Positions 1 to 4,930 of a stretch of 6,061 nt of DNA are shown here, one piece after another (position 1 is the first letter of the stretch; every line of letters begins with the position of its first letter). A program made the translations under genes and the position numbers. The notes beneath the pieces are model-generated. The model saw only the letters and a program-made list of their open reading frames with translations. It was not told where the DNA came from and did no database searches. The stretch is from assembly GCA_023484675.1 (NCBI GenBank), contig JAMDAP010000059.1:769-6829 (forward strand), written 5' to 3'. This DNA is from Bacillota bacterium (lineage in GTDB: Bacteria; Bacillota_E; Symbiobacteriia; JAMDAP01).

Positions 1-135
1 TGCGGATGGTGTTCTTGCTCGCTGTGCCGGAGGCCCGGGCGGGCCACGCCCACCTGCGGATCCTGGCCCGGCTGGCCCGGCTCTTGTTGGATGAGGGATT
101 CCGCACCGGCCTGGAGGCGGCTCGCACTCCGGCCG
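1..135 (+). repeat. Direct repeat, copy 1 of an EIIA 3' segment
   Basis: Bases 1-135 align with 598-747. By eye there are two substitutions (GCC/GCT, silent, and CAC/GAC, His/Asp) and one 15-nt indel. The repeat extends left past the window edge by an unknown amount. The right boundary is sharp, immediately after ACTCCGGCCG. Confidence 0.9.
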
Positions 136-167
136 TCCCAACCCGCAGCAGGCGCAGTCGCTCCTGA
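1..167 (+). CDS. 3' part of a second PTS fructose-type EIIA copy (truncated by window edge; altered C-terminus)
   Basis: The frame is open from the left edge (first full codon at 3) to TGA 165-167. Its first 44 codons match the complete EIIA gene downstream almost exactly, including the strand leading to AHLRIL and the helix LARLARLLLDEGF. After base 135 the match stops and the frame reads ten unrelated residues (VPTRSRRSRS), so the last EIIA helix (EVLEALERV) is missing. It lacks the extra FLLAV unit of the downstream copy, so its spacing from VFLLAVPE to the conserved His is the normal family spacing. One replacement is seen: Asp126 of the complete copy is His here. Whether this is a working gene depends on sequence left of the window. 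A tandem-duplication model predicts an intact N-terminus and phosphorylation-site His there; otherwise it is a pseudogene fragment. Confidence 0.6.
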   Translation, partial: RMVFLLAVPEARAGHAHLRILARLARLLLDEGFRTGLEAARTPAVPTRSRRSRS

Positions 168-214
168 CGCAGATCACGATGGACGTGCGACCCCGCGGCA
201 CCGCAGGGGTTTGA
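134..214 (+). pseudogene. Possible orphan C-terminal tail of 1-phosphofructokinase (fruK remnant)
   Basis: Read from 134, the sequence to TGA 212-214 gives RPNPQQAQSLLTQITMDV followed by a few basic and small residues. The pattern of a short Pro/Gln-rich turn, an amphipathic LL helix and a final beta strand resembles the extreme C-terminus of 1-phosphofructokinases, which often sit directly upstream of fructose PTS genes. The same frame hits TGA at 92-94 inside the EIIA-derived repeat and shows no kinase sequence before the junction at 135/136. If the assignment is right, this is a decapitated tail left by the duplication, and the intact gene should lie further left. The match is short and judged by eye. 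The alternative is plain intergenic DNA. Confidence 0.35.
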
Positions 215-281
215 CGGCACGGCCCCCCACGGCGCCGACCCGACAAACCGTACAAGCGGCCCCCTCAACCGGAGGTACAAC

Positions 282-848
282 ATGAAGCTGGCGGACCTGA
301 TTCACCCATCCTATATCGATCTGGAGTTGGAGGCCGCCAACAAGGTGGCGGCCATCACCTCCCTGGCCCGGCGCCTGGAGATCGACGGCGCGCTTACTTC
401 CCTGGAGGCCTACGTGGCGGCGGTCCTCGATCGGGAGAAGCTCTACTCCACCGCGGTGGGCTACGGCGTGGCCATCCCCCACGGCAAGACGGAGGCGGTG
501 GCGCGGCCGGCGGTGGCCTTCGGGCGGCTGGCTCGGGGCATGGCCTGGGTTGATCCCGGCGCTGGCAACGCCGCCACCGACGACCCCAATGAACTGGTGC
601 GGATGGTGTTCTTGCTCGCTGTCTTTCTGCTGGCGGTGCCGGAGGCTCGGGCGGGCGACGCCCACCTGCGGATCCTGGCCCGGCTGGCCCGGCTCTTGTT
701 GGATGAGGGATTCCGCACCGGCCTGGAGGCGGCTCGCACTCCGGCCGAGGTGCTTGAGGCCCTGGAACGCGTGGACGCCACTGCGGATCATGCCGTTCCC
801 GGAGCGGGCGATATCGCCGCGAGCGGAGAGGAGGAGGAGGAGGAATGA
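282..848 (+). CDS. PTS system fructose-family EIIA component (with internal 5-residue repeat)
   Basis: This 188-residue cytoplasmic phosphocarrier takes phosphate from HPr and passes it to EIIB. The N-terminus has the family pattern (MKLADLIHPSYIDLEL). The active-site block is REKLYSTAVGYGVAIPHGK, with His67 as the likely phosphorylated residue. The second conserved His is His128 in GDAHLRIL, followed by the LARLARLLLDEGF helix. The start is ATG 282, with GGAGG at 271-275 and a 6-nt spacer. Two oddities stand out. FLLAV occurs twice in tandem (residues 110-119), adding five residues before His128 compared with the other copy and with usual family spacing. The tail ends in a run of Glu encoded by the purine-rich ribosome-binding site of the next gene. 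The stop overlaps the EIIB start (ATGA). The class is clear; the exact sugar is inferred from the neighbours. Confidence 0.93.
   Translation: MKLADLIHPSYIDLELEAANKVAAITSLARRLEIDGALTSLEAYVAAVLDREKLYSTAVGYGVAIPHGKTEAVARPAVAFGRLARGMAWVDPGAGNAATDDPNELVRMVFLLAVFLLAVPEARAGDAHLRILARLARLLLDEGFRTGLEAARTPAEVLEALERVDATADHAVPGAGDIAASGEEEEEE
598..747 (+). repeat. Direct repeat, copy 2 of the EIIA segment
   Basis: This is the counterpart of 1-135, inside the complete EIIA gene. It is 150 nt long because it carries the extra 15-nt unit at 624-638. Confidence 0.9.
609..638 (+). repeat. Tandem 15-nt coding repeat (FLLAV-FLLAV) in EIIA
   Basis: Units 609-623 and 624-638 both encode FLLAV (residues 110-114 and 115-119). 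They differ at 5 of 15 bases, each a third-position or silent Leu change, so every codon is synonymous. Copy 1 has only one unit (12-26). Confidence 0.88.
825..844 (+). promoter_or_regulatory. GGA-repeat ribosome-binding site for EIIB
   Basis: About six GGA/GAG trinucleotide units run up to the ATG at 845. They give several overlapping registers that match anti-Shine-Dalgarno sequence, and at the same time they encode the Glu tail of EIIA. Confidence 0.75.
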
Positions 849-1156
849 AGATTCTGGCCGTCACTGCCTGCCCCACGGGCATCGCTCACACCTACATGGC
901 CGCCGAGGCCCTGGAGCGGGAAGCCAAGAAGCGCGGCCACAAGATCAAGGTCGAGACCCAGGGGTCGATGGGCCTGGAAAACGAGATCACCGCCAAGGAC
1001 GTGGCCGACGCCGACGTCGTCATCTTTGCTGTGGATATGAACGTCTTGCGGGCAGAGCGTTTCTCGGGCAAGCCCCTGGTCAAGGCCGGCGTCTCGGAGG
1101 CGATCAAGAAGCCTGCCCAGATCCTGGAGCAGGCCGAGCAGGCAGTGGCCAAGTAG
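845..1156 (+). CDS. PTS system fructose-family EIIB component
   Basis: This 103-residue cytoplasmic protein receives phosphate from EIIA on a cysteine and delivers it to sugar bound by EIIC. The signature is at the N-terminus: MKILAVTACPTGIAHTYMAA, with Cys9 as the phosphorylation site. ALEREAKKRGHKIKVETQGS follows, then DADVVIFAVDM and ERFSGKP, all typical of the fructose/mannitol-2-type IIB domain. The length matches a single IIB domain. The ATG overlaps the EIIA stop by four bases, so the two are probably translationally coupled. In many bacteria IIA, IIB and IIC are fused in one FruA polypeptide; here they are three genes. Confidence 0.95.
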   Translation: MKILAVTACPTGIAHTYMAAEALEREAKKRGHKIKVETQGSMGLENEITAKDVADADVVIFAVDMNVLRAERFSGKPLVKAGVSEAIKKPAQILEQAEQAVAK

Positions 1157-1195
1157 CGGGCAGAAAAGGACTCACAGAAAGGGGAGGCGGAACCT

Positions 1196-2218
1196 ATGGA
1201 AAGCGGTGGCCTTCGCAAGCACCTGATGACCGGCGTGTCCTACATGATTCCTTTCGTAACTGCCGGCGGCATTCTCATCGCCCTGTCCTTTGCGGTTGGC
1301 GGGTACAAGGGGTTCGAGGTCAAGGGCAGCCTGGCCGACTACCTGATGCAGGTGGGTGGCACGGCCTTCAACCTGATGATCCCGATTCTGGCCGGCTTCA
1401 TCGCCTTCTCCATGGCCGACCGGCCGGGCATCGCCCCCGGCATGATCGCCGGCGCCCTGGCCGGCAAGATCGGCGCCGGATTCCTGGGCGCCCTGATCGG
1501 CGGCCTGCTGGCCGGCTACGTCACCCAGTGGGTCAAGAAGATCCCCGTTCCCCGCGGCCTGGCCGGCCTGATGCCGGTGCTGATCGTGCCGCTGCTCTCG
1601 GGCGCGATCGTGGGCCTGTTAATGGTGACGGTAATCGGAACCCCGATCAAGACCCTGATGGATGCCCTCACCAACTGGCTGAAGAGCCTCAGCGGCATCA
1701 ACGCAGCGCTTCTCGGCATCATCCTCGGTCTCATGATGGCCTTTGACATGGGCGGCCCGGTCAACAAGGTGGCCTATACCTTTGGCCTGGCGATGATCTC
1801 CGCCGGCGTCTTCCAGCCCCACGCGGCGATCATGGCGGCGGGCATGACCCCACCTCTGGGCCTGGCGCTGGCCACCTGGCTGGCGCCCAAGAAGTACACC
1901 AAGCGGGAGCGCGAGGCCGGCAAGGCGGCGGCGGTGATGGGCATCTCCTTCATCACGGAAGGGGCCATCCCGTTCGCGGCGGCTGACCCCCTGCGAGTGA
2001 TCCCGTCGATCATGACCGGCTCGGCGGTGGCCGGAGCCCTGTCGATGATCTTCGGCAACACCCTGCGGGCGCCCCACGGCGGCATCTTCGTCGTGCCCCT
2101 GATCGGCAAGCCCTGGCTCTACCTGGTGGTCTTGGCCGCCGGCACCGTGGTCACGGCTTTGATGGTGAACGCTCTGAAGAAGAACGTTCAGGAAGAGGAG
2201 GAGGCCGAGGCGGCCTAG
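1196..2218 (+). CDS. PTS system fructose-family EIIC permease
   Basis: This 340-residue membrane protein binds and translocates the sugar, which EIIB phosphorylates on entry to give the sugar 1-phosphate in the fructose branch. Family landmarks in order: HLMTGVSYMIPFVTAGGILIALSF (residues 9-32, written here as the first membrane segment), GPVNK at 187-191, GMTPPLG at 216-222, ITEGAIPFAAADP at 253-265 and RAPHGGIFVV near 291-300. Roughly eight to ten hydrophobic stretches are visible, and the tail is acidic (EEEEAEAA). The start is ATG 1196, preceded by an AGGGGAGG ribosome-binding site around 1180-1187. There is a 39-nt gap after EIIB, so it is most likely in the same operon. Fructose is the best guess; a related ketose or mannitol cannot be excluded from sequence alone. 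Confidence 0.93.
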   Translation: MESGGLRKHLMTGVSYMIPFVTAGGILIALSFAVGGYKGFEVKGSLADYLMQVGGTAFNLMIPILAGFIAFSMADRPGIAPGMIAGALAGKIGAGFLGALIGGLLAGYVTQWVKKIPVPRGLAGLMPVLIVPLLSGAIVGLLMVTVIGTPIKTLMDALTNWLKSLSGINAALLGIILGLMMAFDMGGPVNKVAYTFGLAMISAGVFQPHAAIMAAGMTPPLGLALATWLAPKKYTKREREAGKAAAVMGISFITEGAIPFAAADPLRVIPSIMTGSAVAGALSMIFGNTLRAPHGGIFVVPLIGKPWLYLVVLAAGTVVTALMVNALKKNVQEEEEAEAA

Positions 2219-2311
2219 TTTCTTGGGTCCTCTTCGCCGCCGTACTGGCCCTCGTGCCGGCAGGCGCGGTGCGTGTTCGCAAACGCCGGCAGGGATTGAT
2301 TCCGCGCGGGG

Positions 2312-2358
2312 CGAAAGATCGAAGGCGCCTTCTTCTGGAAGGCACCTTCTTTCGTTTT
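2312..2358 (+). terminator. Intrinsic terminator-like hairpin between EIIC and murJ
   Basis: GAAGGCGCCTTC (2321-2332) and GAAGGCACCTTC (2338-2349) pair over 11 of 12 positions around the 5-nt loop TTCTG. CGAAAG (2312-2317) can pair with CTTTCG (2349-2354) to lengthen the stem with a small bulge. A T-rich tail follows (TTTCGTTTT, 2350-2358). It probably ends PTS operon transcripts. Because it touches the murJ ribosome-binding site, it could also act as an attenuator for murJ. I see no T-box or other known riboswitch signature in the 90 nt before it. Confidence 0.7.
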
Positions 2359-2364
2359 GGGGGA
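2359..2364 (+). promoter_or_regulatory. Ribosome-binding site that fixes the murJ start
   Basis: GGGGGA lies 6 nt before GTG 2371, where MurJ homology begins. The in-frame ATG at 2254 would add 39 basic residues unlike the family and would run through the hairpin. Confidence 0.75.
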
Positions 2365-2370
2365 TGGCCT

Positions 2371-3936
2371 GTGAATCGGACAGCGATCGCCAAAGCCACC
2401 GTCCTGGTGACGGCCCTGGCCATCGGCTCCAAGTTGCTCGGCTTCGTCCGCGATCAGCTCATTGCCCTCTACTTCGGGGCCTCGGCGCAGACGGACGCCT
2501 ACGTGGTGGCCATGACCATCCCGACCCTCCTGTCCGGTGTGGTGATCGGCGCCATCGGCACGGCCTTTCTGCCCATGTTTGCGGAGCGGCTGTCGGGGGG
2601 GCGAAGGGAGGACTCCTGGGTTCTCTCGGACTCGATCTTTACCCTGACCGGCGCGGTCTCTCTGCTGCTGGCCGCCGCCGGCGTGGTGGCGGCACCCTGG
2701 CTGGTCCGCTTGATGGCCCCCGGGTTCGATCCTGCCACCTTCCGCCTGGCGGTTACGGCCACGCGCCTCATCTTCCCCGCCATGGTCTTCACCGCTCTGG
2801 CTGCGCCGGTCAAGTCCGTCCTCAATTCCTTCCACCACTTCTTCGCGCCGGCAGCCGCCGCCATTGTCCAGAACCTGGTCGTCGTCGCCGCCCTGGTGGG
2901 GCTGGTTGGGGTCATGGGCTTGGGGGTTGAGGGCCTGGCCATGGGTCTGGCCGCCGGTATGGCCCTCAGTCTGCTGGTGCAGCTTCCGCCGCTGATGAAG
3001 CGGGGCTTCCGCTTTCAGCTGAGGTTTGAGCCGATGGAGGCCGGCGTAAGGCGGACCCTCGCCCTCGCCGCGCCCATTCTCGCCGGTGCCCTCTTCAGCC
3101 AGGTCTACGTGCTGGTCGATCGGGGACTGGCGTCGAGGCTGCCGGCCGGGAGTATTGCCGCCCTGAGCTTTGCCGACAAGTTGCGCCAACTGCCCCTTGG
3201 CATCTTCGCCATGGCGGTGGCGACGGTGATCTACCCGACCCTGTCGGAGATGGCCGCGAAGGAGAACCTTACGGGACTGAAGGACACCCTGGGCACTGGC
3301 TTACGACTGGTTGCCCTCGTCACCCTGCCGGCGGCCTTCGCCCTGGTGGTGCTGCGCCAGCCTCTGGTGCGGCTGCTGTTTCAGCACGGGGCCTTCGACG
3401 CCACCGCTACTGCAGCCACCGCCGCAGCCTTGCTCTACTACGCTGCGGGCATGGTCGGCCTGGGGGCGAACGCGGTGCTGACCACCACCTTCTTCTCGCT
3501 GCGCGACACCCTGACGCCGATGCTCATCGGGGCGGTGGGCACCACGGTCAACATCGCCCTCGATTACCTGCTGGTGGGCCCGCTCGCCCATGCCGGGCTG
3601 GCCCTGGCCAATTCCGCGGCCGCCGTGGTCACTTCCGCGCTCCTGCTGGTTGGCCTCCGCCGCAAGCTGGGCGCGCTCGGCTATCGCCGCAACATCGTGA
3701 CCCTTGGGAAAATCGCCTTGGCCTCCCTGGCCATGTCCGGAGCGCTGGTCGCCCTCACCCACCTGGCGCCTGCGGGCGTGGCGCCGGCCCTTCGCCAACA
3801 GGCATCGTCGTTGGGCCTATCCATGGCCGTGGGCGCGCTGGTCTATGTGGCTGCCGTCTTGGCCTTGAGGGTGGAGGAGGCCGAGATGGCTTGGACTGCG
3901 GTGCAGCGGAAACTCCTCGGCCGAAGCCGGGGTTGA
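2371..3936 (+). CDS. murJ: MurJ-family lipid II flippase
   Basis: This polytopic inner-membrane protein of the MOP superfamily moves the peptidoglycan precursor lipid II to the outer face of the membrane. It has 521 residues from GTG 2371, the usual family length. Hallmarks in order: SKLLGFVRDQLIALYFGA then TDAYVVAMTIP (residues 20-51); VDRGLASRLPAGSIAALSFADKLRQLPLGIFAMAVATVIYPTLSE, given as pieces around residues 249-293; LLFQHGAFDATAT (335-347); and FFSLRDTLTP (374-383). Hydrophobic segments recur throughout, consistent with about 13-14 transmembrane helices. A Lys (K270) occupies the FADKL position where many MurJ proteins have YA(D/E)RL, a conservative change. It lies in the same direction as the PTS operon but is separated from it by a terminator-like hairpin, so it may be its own unit. 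SpoVB-like relatives are the main alternative, but the motifs fit MurJ better. Confidence 0.93.
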   Translation: MNRTAIAKATVLVTALAIGSKLLGFVRDQLIALYFGASAQTDAYVVAMTIPTLLSGVVIGAIGTAFLPMFAERLSGGRREDSWVLSDSIFTLTGAVSLLLAAAGVVAAPWLVRLMAPGFDPATFRLAVTATRLIFPAMVFTALAAPVKSVLNSFHHFFAPAAAAIVQNLVVVAALVGLVGVMGLGVEGLAMGLAAGMALSLLVQLPPLMKRGFRFQLRFEPMEAGVRRTLALAAPILAGALFSQVYVLVDRGLASRLPAGSIAALSFADKLRQLPLGIFAMAVATVIYPTLSEMAAKENLTGLKDTLGTGLRLVALVTLPAAFALVVLRQPLVRLLFQHGAFDATATAATAAALLYYAAGMVGLGANAVLTTTFFSLRDTLTPMLIGAVGTTVNIALDYLLVGPLAHAGLALANSAAAVVTSALLLVGLRRKLGALGYRRNIVTLGKIALASLAMSGALVALTHLAPAGVAPALRQQASSLGLSMAVGALVYVAAVLALRVEEAEMAWTAVQRKLLGRSRG

Positions 3937-4141
3937 GAGCTGCGGCTTCGCAAGGGGCTCATAGGAGATCGGTAGCCTTGTTTCACCATCAGGTGGAGCA
4001 CCATGGTCCTGCCACCAAAACCGGTGCTCGCGGCAGGAGGATTGGTTGTCTGAAGTGACGAACGAGACGGTACGACGTAGATGGTCCACGGAAGTTTTCT
4101 CATGTAGGGGCCGGGGTCTGAGTGACTCCGGCCTCCTTTTT
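3937..4141 (+). ncRNA. Candidate structured RNA or structured murJ 3' UTR (class not recognised)
   Basis: This stretch has no convincing reading frame on either strand but dense base-pairing potential. GAGC-TGCG (3937-3944) pairs with CGCA (3949-3952) and GCTC (3957-3960). CACC (3984-3987) pairs with GGTG (3992-3995) over the loop ATCA. GAGCACC (3996-4002) pairs with GGTGCTC (4023-4029). TCCTGCC (4007-4013) pairs with GGCAGGA (4032-4038); the last two stems interlock as an H-type pseudoknot. GTCT (4048-4051) can pair with AGAC (4065-4068). A strong terminator closes the region. It begins immediately after the murJ stop and has no clear promoter of its own, so it could be processed from the murJ message. 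I do not recognise a tmRNA, 6S, SRP, RNase P or common riboswitch signature. A raiA-type or other orphan RNA is possible but unproven. Confidence 0.45.
4107..4141 (+). terminator. Strong Rho-independent terminator
   Basis: GGGGCCGGGGTC (4107-4118) pairs with GACTCCGGCCTC (4124-4135) over all 12 positions, two of them G-T wobbles. The loop is TGAGT, followed by C and TTTTT (4137-4141). It insulates the murJ/candidate RNA transcript from hicA. Confidence 0.9.
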
Positions 4142-4145
4142 CTAA

Positions 4146-4175
4146 CTGGCATTATGCTATCTCCCGTGCTATCAT
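4146..4175 (+). promoter_or_regulatory. Probable hicAB promoter
   Basis: CTGGCA (4146-4151) resembles a -35 box. TATCAT (4170-4175) resembles a -10 box preceded by TGC (an extended -10), with an 18-nt spacer. It lies just after a terminator and about 25 nt before the hicA start. No other promoter-like pair is as good here. Confidence 0.5.
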
Positions 4176-4180
4176 GGCAT
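4147..4180 (+). promoter_or_regulatory. Candidate HicB operator (nested direct repeats)
   Basis: TGCTATC occurs at 4155-4161 and 4167-4173, 12 nt apart (about one helical turn). TGGCAT occurs at both ends (4147-4152 and 4175-4180). The repeats cover the -10 box. HicB here has a ribbon-helix-helix-like C-terminus, and such proteins commonly autorepress by binding repeated sites at their own promoter. The site assignment is inference. Confidence 0.4.
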
Positions 4181-4198
4181 CGAAAGGTTGGGAATGTC

Positions 4199-4459
4199 GT
4201 GACCACCTTGAGGAAGCTCTACGAATCAGTTTCACGCAATCCAAAGGCGGTTCGCTTCGAGGAGCTAGACAAGCTCCTTCGCAGAGCGGGCTTTGAGGTG
4301 AGCCAACCGGGTGGAGGCTCCAGCCATTACGTTTATCGTAAAGGCGGGCAGAAACTGGTCGTACCGCACAACAGGCCATTCCTCAAGTCCGTTTATGTCA
4401 AGAAGGCCATAATCCTGCTTGAAGGACTTAACTCGGAGGGGGACGATTCGCGTGGCTGA
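4199..4459 (+). CDS. hicA: HicA family toxin (mRNA interferase)
   Basis: This small 86-residue basic protein of the double-stranded-RNA-binding fold is predicted to cleave mRNA when not held by HicB. The key block is RFEELDKLLRRAGFEV (residues 19-34), then GGGSSHYVYRKGGQKLVVPH (38-57). His43 is the expected catalytic residue. YVKKAIILLE ends the domain (66-75). The start is GTG 4199, because homology begins at LRKLYES; possible ribosome-binding bases are AAAGG (4183-4187) or GGGA (4190-4193), neither strong. The reading frame stays open upstream to 4046, but that stretch crosses the terminator and promoter and is rejected. Its last 8 bases overlap hicB, the usual toxin-first HicAB order. G+C is near one half in the first 60 nt, against over 70% in a sampled stretch of murJ, suggesting transfer. 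Confidence 0.88.
   Translation: MTTLRKLYESVSRNPKAVRFEELDKLLRRAGFEVSQPGGGSSHYVYRKGGQKLVVPHNRPFLKSVYVKKAIILLEGLNSEGDDSRG
4435..4442 (+). promoter_or_regulatory. Ribosome-binding site that fixes the hicB start
   Basis: GGAGGGGG lies inside the 3' end of hicA, 9 nt before GTG 4452. It is much stronger than the site before hicA, which would favour antitoxin synthesis. Confidence 0.7.
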
Positions 4460-4820
4460 GGAGCGTCGCAAGGACTTGGACTACTACATGGGCCTGCCGT
4501 ATCAAATGATTTTTCACCCGGACCCTGAAGGCGGCTACGTGGTCGAGTTTCCGGAGCTTCCCGGTTGTTTGACGCAGGGCGAAACACTCGAAGACGCCCA
4601 TGCCATGGCGCAGGATGCGAAGAGGAGCTGGTTGTTGGACGCGCTGAGCCATGGCGAAGCCATTCCGGAGCCCGCAGACGAAGACTACTCGGGCCGCATT
4701 CTCCTTCGTGCCCCCAAGTCTCTGCACAAGGAGCTGATTGAGCGCGCAAAGAAGGAAGGCGTGAGCCTCAACCAGTTCATGGTTTATCAACTGTCCAAGA
4801 GTCTGCGGAGAAACGTTTAG
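4452..4820 (+). CDS. hicB: HicB family antitoxin
   Basis: This 122-residue antitoxin binds and inhibits HicA and probably represses the operon. The N-terminal half is the partial RNase H-like HicB domain: YQMIFHPDPEGGYVVEFPEL (residues 17-36), then PGCLTQGETLEDAHAMAQDA (37-56). The C-terminal third, GRILLRAPKSLHKELIERAK (81-100) and GVSLNQFMVYQLSKSL (103-118), has the look of a ribbon-helix-helix (Arc-type) DNA-binding domain. The start is GTG 4452, chosen for its GGAGGGGG site. An in-frame TTG at 4419 would add 11 unconserved residues that include this ribosome-binding site. It overlaps hicA by 8 bases, so the two are likely coupled. Family assignment is confident; DNA binding is inferred from the domain. 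Confidence 0.9.
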   Translation: MAEERRKDLDYYMGLPYQMIFHPDPEGGYVVEFPELPGCLTQGETLEDAHAMAQDAKRSWLLDALSHGEAIPEPADEDYSGRILLRAPKSLHKELIERAKKEGVSLNQFMVYQLSKSLRRNV

Positions 4821-4830
4821 GCAACCTACT

Positions 4831-4850
4831 CCGCTGATTGAAGTCAGCGG
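4831..4850. repeat. Inverted repeat after hicB
   Basis: CCGCTGA (4831-4837) and TCAGCGG (4844-4850) are perfect complements around TTGAAG. It could be a weak terminator stem for hicAB, but there is no T tract, or a protein-binding site before the ABC genes. Confidence 0.45.
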
Positions 4851-4930
4851 CATCTCAGGCGGCAAGAGCCACCTTCGCAGCCATCGTCTCCGCGGAATTT
4901 GGACAGGGCGCCCAACAGGAGGACCCACCG

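Noticed and set aside
550..1746. 398-codon open frame across EIIA, EIIB and EIIC
   Set aside because: It is a high-GC shadow frame, rich in Arg/Gly/Pro, overlapping three well-recognised PTS genes in another frame.
2219..2320. T-box or other riboswitch before murJ
   Set aside because: AGGG...CCGCG around 2291-2306 faintly recalls a T-box core, but the TGGN element that binds the tRNA end is missing and the flanking arms do not fit.
2254..2370. N-terminal extension of MurJ starting at ATG 2254
   Set aside because: It lacks family similarity, crosses a terminator-like hairpin and ignores the good ribosome-binding site before GTG 2371.
4046..4198. Longer hicA reading frame beginning at 4046
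   Set aside because: It would translate through a strong terminator and the promoter; HicA similarity begins at LRKLYES just after GTG 4199.
3817..4206. Minus-strand open frames covering the murJ-hicA gap
   Set aside because: Composition is irregular, no family is recognised, and they run through the terminator and the candidate RNA; more likely fortuitous.
4838..4930. 31-residue N-terminal extension of the ABC ATPase from TTG 4838
   Set aside because: ATG 4931 has an ideal AGGAGGA site and begins with the typical MIELSHVSKSY; the extension starts inside an inverted repeat.
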